64,000 nt of DNA. Origin: Apteryx mantelli. Lineage: Eukaryota; Chordata; Aves; Apterygiformes; Apterygidae. Numbering within the stretch: position 1 is the first letter of the stretch; the number at the start of each line of letters is the position of its first letter. Positions 1 through 12,500 of the stretch are shown one piece after another. The stretch is from contig NC_089981.1 in assembly GCF_036417845.1 (NCBI RefSeq), forward strand, positions 23,766,001 through 23,830,000, given 5' to 3'. Under the pieces are notes generated by a model. It did no database searches and was not told the origin of the DNA. It worked only from the letters and a program-made list of their open reading frames with translations. A program made the position numbers and the translations under genes.

Positions 1-332
1 TTTGAGGATCTCCGGGGTGGGCTCGGCCGCCCCAGCGAAGCCCAGCTTGTGCTTCAGAAACTGGGTCATGGCGTTGAGGTCGGGCACGTCGCTGCCCACC
101 TCGCTGAGCACCCGCCGCATGGAGGGGAACTTGGTCAGCGGGATCCTGCGGGAGAGGAGGTCGGAGGCGGGATTCAGGCCAGCGGCTCCCGGCCGCTCCC
201 TTCCCACCGCCCCCCCGTTTTAGGGGGAAAGGGGCCCGGCGGGACCCCCCCTCACCTGACGAGCGCGGCGGCGGGCCCCGTGGCGCAGGGCAGCAGCAGG
301 AGGAGGAGGAGGAGGAGGCCGCGGGGCGCCAT
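1..332 (-). CDS. CTSD: Cathepsin D, exons 1 and 2 (partial; 3' part lies left of the window)
   Basis: Cathepsin D is the pepsin-family aspartic protease of lysosomes. Exon 1 coding is 332 down to 256: a Met-Ala-Pro-Arg-Gly start, a run of ten leucines and PCATGPAAALV, a classic signal peptide. It ends after two bases of an Arg codon at a GTGAGG donor. Exon 2 starts at 145 after a CAG acceptor and runs off the edge at base 1, giving IPLTKFPSMRR, LSEVGSDVPDLNAMTQFLK and AEPTPEILK. This is the propeptide of the pro-enzyme, and its IPLTKF start and PTPEIL end are close to chicken cathepsin D as I remember it. The catalytic DTG motifs would lie in later exons outside the window. The leucine run is coded by near-pure CTC/CTG, a GC-rich simple repeat inside the signal peptide. 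Identity is secure; the mature enzyme cannot be judged here. Confidence 0.95.
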
Positions 333-660
333 GGCGCGGCGGGATGCGGGATGCTGCGCGGGGACGCGGGATGCTGCGCGGGGACGCGGGGCGGGCCGGG
401 GGCTCGCGCTGCTGCAGCCGGCGACGCCGCGACGCCCGGCCCTCGCCGCCGCCCCGGGGGTTTTTGAAGGAAGGGCTGAGCCGGGGACCCTATCCAGAGG
501 TTTTCGGGTCAGCTGACGGTCTAAAATTGCGACTCGGCGTCATGTGATCGGCGGGGCCGGGGCGGGGAAGCGCGCGGGGAACCCTTAACCCTGCGCCGGG
601 ACGGCTCCCAGCGCCGCCGGCCCCAGCCCGTGACTCAGCCGCCGGGAGGAGAGGAATAAA
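333..660 (-). promoter_or_regulatory. CTSD: CTSD promoter and 5' UTR region
   Basis: This GC-rich stretch lies directly upstream of the CTSD start codon, which is read leftwards. It has no clear TATA box, as expected of a housekeeping CpG-island promoter. Visible sites are the octamer TCATGTGA at 540-547 (an MITF/TFE-type M-box), the perfect palindrome GTCAGCTGAC at 508-517 (one CG/GC swap away from the CLEAR palindrome GTCACGTGAC), and TGACTCA at 631-637 (AP-1/MARE-like). Lysosomal genes, CTSD included, are known TFEB/TFE3 targets, so the M-box is a sensible regulatory candidate. The transcription start itself cannot be placed. Confidence 0.6.
351..390. repeat. Two perfect copies of a 20-bp tandem unit in the CTSD 5' UTR region
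   Basis: ATGCTGCGCGGGGACGCGGG occurs at 351-370 and again at 371-390, preceded by a half copy at 341-350. It lies 20-60 bp upstream of the CTSD ATG, so it is probably transcribed as 5' UTR. It is GC-rich and may vary in copy number between individuals. Confidence 0.8.
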
Positions 661-3600
661 CAATCAAAAAAATCACGAGGGTGCTTTGCACGCCCTGCTT
701 TGCTTTTTTCCTTTGCGCTTTTTTTTCCCCCTCCCCCTTCCTCCCCCTTTCCAGGCTTTCAGGCTTCTCCCTGCAGACACCCAGCAAGGGGGGGCAGGGA
801 CGGACGGCGGGCGGCGGCCCCGCAAAACCCTGCAAAGCAGAGCCCCCCCCCAGCCCCGCTCTGCTTTGCAAAGGCCTTCCCGAAAAAAAGCCGCTGCTGG
901 TCGCCCGGAAGCAGGCGCCGGAGACGGTGCAATTAGGCAAAATGGTTTATTAACACAACTGAGCAGCCAGCGACGCGGGCGAGGAGGCAGCACCACCTGA
1001 ACACCCCCCCGCCGGCTCCCCCCCCCCCCCTCTGGTGGAAACTGGTTTGCAGGGTTGGTTTTGGCCGCCGAGCACGGGGGGGGGGGGGGGGGTTGCAAAG
1101 GCGGATTCGGCCCCTTTGAAAGGCTGCCGGCGCCGCGGCGAGGGGACGGAGCTGATCTCCGGCCCCCGTCGCCCCCCGCCGAAATGCCTGGCCGAGCTCT
1201 TGCAAAAACCGCGAGACAAGCCGAAAACGCCGGGAGGTCCGCGGCGGCCTTTCCTCCCCTTCGCCGCCCGGGCCTGCAGCCGGCCACCTCGCCGGGCTCG
1301 GGGCGTCGCGGCAGGCGCCCCGGCCCTCTCCGCGTCCGTGCGCCTGCCGGGGGCCGCGGGACGAGGGACCCCTCCGCGTCCGCCGCTCCTCCCTGCGCTC
1401 CCCCCCGGCCCCCTCCCGCGTCCCGCTGGGCTCCGCTCCCTCGCGCGACGCTGGCACGCGGGAGGCCCTGTCCGGCTTCGGCCGCGCGTCAGAGCTGGCC
1501 TTTCGGGCTGCGCGAGGAGCCGGCACCGCGCCATTCCCGCCTGTGCCGAGCGCTGTTAGAGGGTTTCCCAGCCCCAACTGTGTCTCCCCTTCGCCACGAG
1601 CTGCTCCGCGTTGTCCCCGTTCCCCTGGCTTAAGCGGGCTGGGAACACACCGCTCGGGAAAGGAAATTTGGAGAGGAAAGGGTTGTGCAGCCGGGTTTCA
1701 AAACACCCCGGCGCTCCTCTTGGGGCGCGGGGGAAGCTGCTCCGCAGCGGCGGTCGTGCCGCCGGGTGGGGGTGGCGGCGGTCCCCGCTCGGGCCAGCCG
1801 AGCAGCACCCAGCGGCTCGCCCGGCTCGGGCCGGGGCGGGAGAAGGCCCGGGCGCCTGGCTTGGCGGGGGCTTTCCCCCCTCCGCCCCGGCTGCCCGGCA
1901 CATCCCGGGGTTGCCGGCGCCCAGCGGTCACCTATAAAGCAGCCAGGGCCGCGGTGCCGCCCGGATGAAACTGCCCTGTCCCAGGCTGCAGCCTGCGAGC
2001 GGAGCCACCCCGTGGAACCCGCTTTGCGGGCGGCAAGGCGCTTCCCGGAGGACGTTCCCGACGCCAGCCCCGGGCGGCACCGCGCCGCGCGTTTAACCCC
2101 TCTGGCTCTGGGGCGACGGTGCTGGGAAGCGGTGGCAAAAGGGAGGATTTAACCTTTCCCGCTTTTGAAGAAAAGGGGTTAGAGGGGGGGGGTAAAACGA
2201 TCCGGTCGGAAGTGGGCAACTTTCGCGTTATGCGAATTTCCGCGGGGGTTTAGCTGCCATAAAAAGCCCCTGGCGGAGGCTGCGAGGAGCTGTAAACCGC
2301 CCCGCCGACCCTCTCCCGAAACGCGGGCCGCGCTTCCAGCAGCGCCTTGGCCGCCGGCCCTTGTGGCGGCCACGGAGCGCCCCAGGCGCCGCCTGGCTCT
2401 TTCCAAAACCGCCGGCTTTGACAACGGAGCCGGGCGCCGCTCCGGAGCTGCTCCGCAGCCTCCCTGGCCGTTCGGGCTCGCTCGCCGCCGGCGCTGGCGG
2501 CCGGGCGCTTCAGGTACCGCGCCGGGCTGCCGCGGCTCTCCCGCCGGCACGGCCGTGCCGTGGGCGGGCGCCGGCGCGCCCCTGGCCCGTGTGGGGAGCC
2601 GGTCGCGGTTTTGCAAGCCGCGCTTCCCTGCGGGGGTTGTTCCCGGGCGGTGGGCGAGCGGCCGTAGGGAAGCCCAGAGGTGCTGCAAAACAGGATTTTT
2701 TTTACCGCAGTGGTAGCTAACGCCCCAAGTGCAGGCGCCCCGTTTGCCCCCCGCTCTGATCTCCACCCGCCCGGCGAGGGCGTCGGGGGTTTTGCGGCCC
2801 CTAGCAGAGCTCCGGGCGAAGAAACCGTTCCCAGGCCTCGGCCGAGCGGGGCCGACGCACCGGCCAGGCGGGTGGCGAACAAGACGCGGCAGGTCTGGGC
2901 GCTGCCGGCGCGCGTGGGAGGCCTGCGAGCAAACGCGGAGCGCAGAGCGGCCACGCTTCGGGGCGCAGAATATTTAAAAACACGGTGACTCGGAGGCAGA
3001 GCTGATGCCGCCGCGAAGCTCGTAGATGTGGCTAATTAGCAGAGCCGGATTCACCAGCTCCGGCTTCGGCGCTTTGGCGGTAACTTTTTCCCAGCGCGGT
3101 GCCAGGACCTCACCCACTCCCAACGCCATTTCCTGCACCGGTGGAAAATTCACACGAAAACTCATGCATTTGAGCGGCACCCTCGTGTCCCTAACTGCCC
3201 CGGGGCTCCTGTGTCGCGTCCACGCAGCCTGCGAGGGGGGAAGAGCCTCGAAGGGCTGCCGGGTGCTGGGGAAAAGCGAGGGACGCGCCAGCCCTCCTTT
3301 TAGCCCGCTGGATTTTCTGCAGGGGCAGCGCACGGGCTTAGCCCTGCTCCTCTCTCCGGGGGCACCTGCCGGGCAAACCGCAAGGTCTGGCTTTCGCGGC
3401 GTCGCCGCCTCGGCCGAAGGGAAGCGCCGCACCGGGGCTGGGAGCGTTGCGCTGGGCGTGGGAACGTGCCTCGTCCCGGCTGCGGCCGCAACCCGCCCCT
3501 CGGCTGGACGGTGGCTCTTCCTCGGGCGGCCCTCGCCCTGCTGAGCGGCGGCGCGGCGGGGGGCGAGGGCGCCTGGCCGGCTGCGGCACGTGGCCTTGCC

Positions 3601-4700
3601 GCCTGCAGCCCCCCTGCCTGGCTGCAGCCCAGATCCCTCCCCAGCATCGCCAGCTCCGCGCCACCCGCATCCCCTGCGCTCGCCCTCCGCCCCCGCGTCC
3701 CCGCGCACACCCGGCCCCGCGGCGGGTGCTGCCCGGGGCACGGAGCTCGGGGTGTTTGTCGCACCGGAGGTGTTTCGCAGCACCCCGAAATTGCCGGGGC
3801 CGCGTGACAGCTGCCTGACGGGAAGGGGACAGAGGTGGCACCCATTGCATCCGCTTATTTCCTCCCACGCCAGGATGTGACGGGGAGCACCGGGATCCAG
3901 CTCCTGCGCCCGCGCTGCCCCTGCCCCGCTGACCCCCAGCGCCGGGGGCGGCTTCGTGCGGCAGCATCGCAGGTGCCTCGCGGGCCGTCGTCCCGGGGCG
4001 CAGCCCCGCCGCGGCTGTGCCAAAGCCCCGTCGGGAGTAAATCACGGGAGAGCTCAGCTCGCAGCTTGGTGCGGGGCTGCGGGGTCCCTCCAGGGGGGCT
4101 TCGTGCTCGTGTCCCCCGCTCCTCGCTGCTCGAGGGCGCCTTGCTTCCCGGCGAGCCGCGGGGAAAGTGCTTTTGGGGTGAGAGTTTGCCCTGGGGTGGA
4201 GGGGGGGAGCAGCCGCTGCCGCCTGGGCCCGTACAGCTGCGGCACAGCTGGACCACATCTGCAGGGAGGGCTTGCCCGGGACGCTGGGCTTCGGCCTGCT
4301 CCCTGGTTTCTGCCAGGCAGCGTGAGAAATGGCACCGGCGAGCACCAAGTGTCACGGGGCCGGGGAGATGACCCCGGTTGCCCAAGCGGCACCCGTGCCG
4401 GCGTGGTGCTGAGTCACGCACGTGGAGAGCGCCGCGGCGCTTGCAGAACCGAAACCCACGGCTCTTCGCCTTCCAGCCGCGTCCTGCAGCCCCGTGCCTC
4501 TGCAAAGGGCTGACTCCCCGCGTTTCTGCCTCCGCGGCACCGAAGCGAGCGCTCGAGGCGCTCGGCTGGGTTTCAGTCACCCTTTAGGAAAACGTGCACG
4601 TGCTGCGAAAGCAAGCAGCACCCCAGGGACACCCGGAGAGGGAAAAACGCAGTTCTGGGCCAATATCTCTTTTTCTGGTGCTTCCGGCTGCAACAAGATC
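661..4700. other. Extended GC-rich, CpG-rich block without a supported gene
   Basis: About 4 kb of very GC-rich sequence rich in CpG. It includes a C13 run (1018-1030), a G17 run (1076-1092) and many poly-purine or poly-pyrimidine patches. Many long open frames exist on both strands (up to about 350 codons). All are Arg/Pro/Ala/Gly-rich, overlap one another in several frames, and resemble no family I know, so they reflect GC-rich composition. The left end belongs to the CTSD promoter. The rest is longer than one promoter island normally needs and could hold an unannotated non-coding first exon. Confidence 0.55.
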
Positions 4701-7700
4701 GAGACGTGTAGATGTGTAATGCACTGACTCCAGGTGAACCCACATATTAATTTGCGCATCTCTCTGTAGCTATATCCCTTTTCCTAAGCACAGGCCTCAC
4801 TGTGTGCCATAGCCAGGGTTTTCCCATGTGGATGCCTGGAATTAAGATCCCAAAACCAGGCTGAAGCACCTTGGTGAGAACAATCTTGTTTTCTATGGGC
4901 TTTTCCTTGGTGACCTCCAAACTTCTGAGTATCTGAGGACTTTTCAAAAGAAGCAACTTTATATGTTTGGGAGACTGGATCATCTACAGGGCCCTGGGCA
5001 GCAGCAAGGTGAAGTGGTGTGGGGTGGCCTGACTGGAAGAGCTGCCGAGATGGGGGGAGAAGCAGCCGCCCTGCGGAGAAGGAGCCATAGGAAACTGCAG
5101 AGACTCCCAGAGGACCAGTTGGGTAAGATGCAAATCTCATTAAAATAAAAGGTGGAAGACGTTATTAATGTCTTTCAGCTTTTCTGGGTGTTCACGCTGG
5201 CAGGGTTTCAGCCTGCTCGGGGTGAGTCACGGGATGAGGCGTGCTCGAGCCCCCGTGCAGGTGAGCCTCGCGCGGGGTTGCTCAACCGCCCCGCTGCGCG
5301 CGAGGGGCTCCCTCGCCTCCCCTTTTCTTTCTTTTTGATGGCGTTCGCTTGGTTTTTTGGAAGTTGCAACCTGGTGCAAAGATGCCTATCGCTAGTGCCG
5401 AGGTTGGGGGCAGCTGCCCCTTCTCCTCGGCACTGGGAGGTGTTTTCCATCCAGCCCCGTGGCGACATGGGGATTGGGGCTACAGGGCAGCAAAGGAGGA
5501 TTAAGGACATGCTGCTGGGCAAAGGTCTTCTGCAAACACCTCGGGGCAGCGGGAACAGCGCCGCGTTGATGCGGCTCTGATCCCCAGGCACGGGTCACGC
5601 GCGCCCTGGCACAAGGCCCCCGTTCGGTGCCGCCAGGGGAGATCGGTTCAGTCCCGTAGCGGACAGGAAGTCTGGACAGGATGGGGTTATGCATGTTCAG
5701 GATGGGGAAGAGACCTGGCCTTTTCCCGGCCAAGCAGAGTGTGGGCACCTCCCATGTTCTCCTCTGGCTGTGGGGTGTCACGAGCGGTGTCAGGTCCGTG
5801 CCTGGTGCCTTGGCAGGAAGATCCCTGGTGCCCAGCGGATTTGGCCTGGCCTGGGGCGATGCTGGGTGCCTGCAGGTCCTCCTTGGTGTTGTGGGTGTGG
5901 ATTCCTCCTGAAAGACCAGCTTCAAAACCCCCCAGCTGGACCCCGACCCACAGCGAGCTCCAGCCCATGGCTCCTCTGGGGCAGGCAGGTGGGGGGCAAC
6001 CAACTGGGCCAAGAAGCGCGCTGGCTCCCGGGACAAGCGGCTGCTGCTGAACTGAGGGTGACACCACCTGGAGAGCAGCACAAACACTACTCACCATGCA
6101 CCCAATGGGTGCAAAAAGGACACGCTGCAGAGCAAGGGGAGCCCAGAGCCCCCTTTGCCCACTGCCGGTGGGGCTTGGACATGGAGCAAACCTCTGCGCA
6201 AACCTCCCCTGCAGGAGAGATGTTAAAACGGCTTTGAAAGCAAAGACCTCAGCAATGTCCCAAGCGTTAAATGGGGTGAATTTATAGCAGATGCCTCTAA
6301 GACAAAAACAAAGAGGTTCTTCACGCGGCAGGCAGTTAAGCTGCAGAAATCCTTGCTGGGGGATGTTTTTGATGCTAAACCTTCGCCGAAGTGGAAGGGC
6401 AGAAAGGAACGGGGAAGAACATGGGGCCGGCAGCAAGGACGGGGTCAGAGCACCTGCAAGGGCAGGTCCCGACAGGCGGCTGGGGCAGACGGGGACAACC
6501 TCGTGGGTACGCAGAGAGCGGCCAAGGCAAGGGGAAGGGACCAGCCCTTCCCGCCAGCGTGGCGAGGAGACGCTGCAGCGAGCAGCCGCGGGAGCGCAGG
6601 AGGTGAGGGCCAAGAGTCCTTCTCTGAGACAAGCCTGAAGCAGAAGTGCTTGGCGCTGCAGCCCTCGCATGAAGTAATCCCCCCAAAGCTTGATGCTTCC
6701 TTCCCTTTTTCCGTTTTGGGCATGTTTTAGGCACATTTTGCCTCGTCATCCTTCCGCCTGTGCTGAGAGCGCCGGATGACGGGCGCGTGGCTGCGTTGCC
6801 CCGTCCTCAGCAGCCTGCGCAGTGCAATCGCTCACGTGCGCCAGCTTCACCCTGCACAAAATTAGCTTTTCTGGAGCGGGGTGAGGGCCCCCCTGCCGGA
6901 CGTGCCCGTCCGCGCTGGCCTTGACTCAGCTAATCCCCTCTCGCTGGAGTCATCGCCCGGGTCGGCGTTAAATTTAGCACGCGCCGGCCGCGGGGATGGC
7001 GATTACCTCGCTCGCCGCCGCTCTGCGGCAACAGATTTGTTGTGCCTGGCGAAGGGGGCCGCGGGACGTGCCAAGGGGGGTACCTGACCCCTGCAAAACC
7101 GCAGCGCACATCCGCACCTGCTTAGCAGGCACGCTTGGAGGATCCTCTAATTAACGTTTGCTCAGCGATCGAAGATGACGAGCGCTTGGCAGTGTTAGCG
7201 AACGATTAGTAGTTGATGCTGTTGTCGCTCGGATGGGAGCCAGCGCGGAGGTAGCGAAGGGAGCGCGGGCTGGGGAGCAAATTCTATTAAATTAAGGCTT
7301 CTGGTGTCTTCTGCAGTTCAGTGCTTGATTTTGATGTCCCTCGTGCTGCAGGTAGCTCATCCGAAGCCCGCTGAAGGTTTCCTGTGATTTCAGCAGTACT
7401 AAGCCAAGCCTGACTTGCTCGATGTGATGTCTGCCTGTATATGTGTGGACAGGGTCTGGATAGTTGAACCTAAGGTCTGCAGAGATACACCGAGTTATTT
7501 CTCCCCCCTTTTCTGTATCGTTGAACACAAATGTGAGGGACAAGAACTCTCAACACCAGCAAATCATATATGTATCTTTATTGGAGGAAAAAGCATCGGT
7601 GAGAGTGACACCTGCAAAACCATTAAAAAAATTGCTTTCTAATCCCACTGACGTATAAAAACACTGTAATCTTCCTCCCCTTTGGCCATAATCCCCAAGT

Positions 7701-9562
7701 CCTTTGGCAGCTGGGACTAGCATTTTGCTGGGTTTACGTTCCCACACTAGCTGCAAGCAGGTGGGCAGGAGGTCCCCGTCGCGCACGTATATCATGCTTC
7801 TCCCTTAGCCAGGCACCGACTTTTCCCTGCCCGGAGAGGCTAGTTAGTACTTTTTTTTATTACCAGCTCTGGTCAATCCCTCCCCACATCCATGTCCCCG
7901 CTCAGTCTTCCCATTCTTATCTTTGCTAACAGTGTTTGGGATCTGCTGGGTTCTTCTGGAAGCAAAACTAGGGCCAATATTTAAATGAGGACAAAACATG
8001 ACAGGCAAATTGGTTTGTTGCAAGTGGGGTAAAACAGCCATGGCCGTGGCACAGAGAAGACGTGGGCAGCCCGCGAGCCACCAGCACGTTTGAGAGCGTG
8101 ATGATTAGATTTAAAAAAAAAAAAAGAGCCCCAAGAGAGATAATTTTGCACCTGTGAGGGTGATCTCAGGGATTTTGTGCATTTGGGGAGGCTTTGATGT
8201 GCCCTTCTGGAGACCGGAGCAGTGCAAGCCCTGAGCCCCTTCACGGGAAGCTCAAGTGGTTCGAGATTAAAACACCGGAGCAGGCTGGATTTACCGGGCC
8301 AGTCGGCGATACCAGTACTACTGGTCCTTACGGCCAGCCAGCTGTTTTTCAGCTAATGTTTTTTCATGCTGCAATTTCAGTTTCATGAAATCCTCTGAGT
8401 TTCAACCAAATGTGATTAAAAATTTCTTCAGAGATCTCTATTTCTCTGAGGTCTACCATAAAATTCGCATTTAAGAATTTTGCAGAAAAGCTGAGATGGA
8501 GAGGTAACATCATGCTGGCCGTGAACTTCTAGTGTCATCGGGAGTGGGAGGCCAGCAACCTTTTTTAGACCGTTTAGCAAGGCAGAGCTGCACTGGGGGG
8601 GACCAGGGGAGCCCCCCAGGAGGCTTACTTTCGGCAGGTTCTTAAAGGCACGCTCATTTTTCTCGCTGCAAGAAGGGGCCCATGGGTTCGTGACTCATGT
8701 CCCCTGCAGCCCTGGGGCCACGGTGACGGCTGGGCTGCAGCAGGAGCACAGCACAGTGTCCCCTGGTGGCCACTGCTCACGTCCGTGGAAAGGCTTGGGA
8801 CCTGCATGTGCTTCCTCGTGGCTCAGCACCTCCCAGGACTGTCCTGAAAACATGCAGGTAGGGAAAGGCATTGCCTTTGGAAACAGGATGCCCCAGGAGC
8901 TGAGTGTTTTACAGAGCTGGGTCTCCTAAGGGCGTTCTGCCTGTGACCCCCAAGAAAAGGTGATTTGTGCTGTAGTCTCTTGTACGTGGGTTTTTCTGAT
9001 TGAGATTGAGGTTTCTTTTCTCAACTCAGTCATCCATTTTTACAAAATCTGTAGGACCTTCATACCTTCGAGGTCGCTCTCCCTCTGCCAGGTTTGGTTG
9101 GAGCTGGTCAGAGCTCTGCTCTGCGATTAGCACAGAGCTGCTAGAAGGACTCAGTCACACATCAGCCTCGCCTCCTCGGGAAATCGAGCTGAGGAGCATG
9201 TTCGGCTGAGGCAGCGTATCAAAGGCTGGCATTGGCCAGAGCGCCAGAGAGTAAATCTTGGAGACTGTGTCTGAGATAGCTTCATCGCTTCTGTTTGGAG
9301 AACAGAAAAGCACCCAGGCCCTACAGGGCAGGAAAGTGGCAGGGAAGTTGTTGGTTTCATCCCAGGACAGCACAGACCTCGTCTCAGGAGCAGAAATGAG
9401 CATAAAGCCTCGTCTGGTAGCCGGCACTCTCATGCAATGTTGTCTTCCCCTTTCCCTGAGGTTTGCTTGCTGCAGGTTGGGACATCCTTCCCTTCCCACC
9501 AGAAGTTTTGCTTTGAAATGACCCAATCCCATGTGCTGCTGGGAGGGAGGACTGCTGGCCCG
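4701..9562. other. Intergenic DNA, probably including the 3' UTR of the 5'-nucleotidase gene
   Basis: Mixed-composition DNA with no exon I can support. Minus-strand AATAAA hexamers (TTTATT on the plus strand) lie at 7856-7861 and 7577-7582, about 1.7-2.0 kb beyond the nucleotidase stop codon. Either could end that transcript, but nothing else marks a cleavage site. No repeat family is recognisable. Confidence 0.4.
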
Positions 9563-12500
9563 TCAGCACTGTGAGGGGACCCAGGCAGAGGGTACACCCA
9601 CTTCTTGAGCCCCCTGGATGTTATGAAGGCCATCGTCAAAGAAGATGTGGGGCTGGATCTGGGTGAGGATGGGGCCCTTGGGAGCCCCGTCCATGAAGAA
9701 GGCCTCATCAATGGCCAACCCCCATTCCCGAAGCGTCTTGATGGCTCGGATGCCCATGTCCCGGCCGCTACGGGCCGTCACCAGATAGGTGCGGATGGGG
9801 GATTTCTCTTGACTGAACTTCTTTCGCATCTTCCCAAGGTGCATGGCAAAAGCCTTCAGAGGACCCTGGAATTGCACAGAGAATTGGGAACGGGTTGGCA
9901 CTGTGCGTTCGTACGTTGGCCTTGGTTCAAACCCTGGGGTGGTCAGAAGACAGTGGAGTACTGTGGTGCTAATGCTAATCCTGGAGTGACCAGGGAAGCA
10001 CATCCCAGCTAGCAGCACCGCTGGGTCTGAAACCTGCAGTGACTTGGATGGCAAAAGGTCCCAAAGGTGGCAGTGACATGGGTGACCATGGCTGGCCTGC
10101 CTCCAGCTATTTGAGACCCAGAGCTCATTTACAGGAGACATCTCCAGTGCAATGCTGGATCAGGCCCACACCAATGGCTGGGGAGTGGTTAATGAGAAGG
10201 GAAACCATAAGGATTTGTGCTTTTTCTGCTGCAAGGGGCTCATGGCAAAACCCTGGCAGGAGAGGGACATTTGCAGCCTGGTGCAAACTGCCTGTGCAGA
10301 CGGGGTGGTCAGCTCACCTCTCCCATGGGCACGGCCTCCATGGCCCTCTCGTACCGCACGGCTCCCTCCAGCCCCTTTTCCCGAAAGACCTGGTCCGTCT
10401 CATCCGAGAAGAGCACGGCATCTCCATCGAACACCACGCGCAGCTGGGTGCTGGGGGTCTGTACCTCTTGCTGGAAGACGAGCGCTGCAGAAACTCCTGC
10501 AAGACACAGTGTGTGGGGGTAAGAGGGGGGGCTCAGGTAAGACACCTCATCCAAGGAACAGCTCGTGCACGAGCAGCTGCTCCCTGGACCTCTGCCGTGG
10601 CCCCGTCTGACACCACAAATGTCTTTGGAAAAGACGTTGGTGGGGCTGGGCTTTCCAAGCCAGGCTGGTTTCTGTGGGGGTCAGCCCAGCCTTTCTGCGG
10701 CTACATTATTTGGGGGTCAAGGAAGCGGCTGCTGGCCGAAGGCTGTCTGGAGAGACTTTGAGGGCTAGGAGATCCCGGGTGGCTGCATATACAGCAGGCA
10801 CAGGCCGCCCTCCTCCTGGCATGCACTCATTCTGCCAAGCCCAGGTTTAACACCCAGATTTACCACGTCATGCTGTGAGTAATAGGGACTGGCACCTCTA
10901 TCAGATTGGTATAATTGGCTTAATTATGGCTCCCTTCCTCCAAGCTGCTCCCTCTCATCTGCAGACTGAGGACCCCAGATGAGACACTTGTTAGAGCAAC
11001 AATATTCTCCAGGGATATTTTAGGAATTTGCTTTGTAGCTAAGGAACACCTTCCCCCCCCCCCATCCCTCCCCCAAATTGGTCAGGCTGTAGTTGATTTG
11101 TTACTCACTGAAAAGGAGCTTGGCCAGCTGCTGCGCTCAATACACAAGCAAATCAGTCACGTTAATGAGATTAACCCCATTAGAGCTGTTAGGGAGACCA
11201 TACCCCTCCCAGTCAGGTCAAGCATGTCCTTAAAATGGTCCTTATCATTAAGCACGTGGTTAATTTTTGTTGTACTAAGAAAGCAAACTTCTATAGCACC
11301 CTTACTAAATCCCAGGAATCTCAGGTGCTCCCTCTCATTCACCTAGGGAGCAGCCACAGGCCCCGAGACTGAGCTTTATGTCTGGGCACTCGGCTGCTCT
11401 GGGAAAGCGCAGCCCATCTACAGGGCCGCGTCTGGGGCCACGGGACCTGGGCATGGCACAAGGACACCCCATTGCGGGGCCAGAGGACTGCGCGGGACAG
11501 AGAGGAGAAGGCACCTCTGCGGAGGGCGTTGCAAACGTCCGTCCTGTCGGCCGAGAGGAAGAGCTTCACCTGGTGGGATTTCAGGTACTGCGTGGAGTCC
11601 TCATCGCTGACGAAGCAGAACTTGGAGATGTCCAAGCCTTCGGGTCGGGGGGGTGAGCAAAATCTGTTATGGGACGGTGACCTCTGCCTTGTGCCCCTCC
11701 CTCTTCCCCCCCCCCCCCGACCTCGGCACGCAGCAGCCCCAAAGCTGGGATACACCCCCTTCCCTGTAAAGGAGGTGACAGCCCTGTCCCTTGACCATGC
11801 TGGGGATCACGGAAGGGCTGCCCGAAGTGGCAGAAATCATTAGTACCAAGCGACCTTCCCCAGGGCCATGCAGGGAACTTGCCGCTGTTCCTGCTGCATC
11901 TTCTTGCCCATCGCTCCTATAGGAGCCTTTCCAAAAGCCACACTGAGATTTTTCTATAGCCCCGGTTTCTCGAGTGGCTGCCTGAGGATGCAGAGGCTGC
12001 ACAAAATGCTGCCAGCTCCCACCGGTGTAAGGCCTTGTGCAACGGATAAGGCAGAAGGGAGAGTCAGACTCCCCTGTGGCCCTTGCAATGTGCTCTGACA
12101 TCCCAGGAAAGCTGCTTGGAGCCAGCAGGAATTTGACTTCTGCTGCCAAAATTACCCCTTCCCCTTAAAATACCACCTCTCCCTGGTGGCTGAGTGGCTC
12201 CTGGCCCCAGGGTCTGCACTGCCGCTGATGCCTCCCTTTCTTGCCGCATCCGTTTCATAGCGCCCCGAAGGAGAGGTGGCCGCGTGGCAGCACTGGGCTC
12301 CCCGTACCGTAGTGCTTGGCACTGTTGATGATGCGCGTGCCGCTCTCGGGACTGTTGTTGGAGAGCACGATGACATCGAAGAGGTCCCGCTCCGCCGGGT
12401 CGCTCGCCAGGAGCTGCTCGTTCACGTACTGCACCGCCTGCGAGAAGCAGACACAGGCACCAAACGCTTCCAGCAGTTGCTCAGACTGGCTCAGCACTGG

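Noticed and set aside
2974-4348. Overlapping open frames of 349 and 336 codons, minus strand
   Set aside because: Arg/Pro/Ala/Gly-rich readings of CpG-dense DNA in several frames at once; no domain, no start context.
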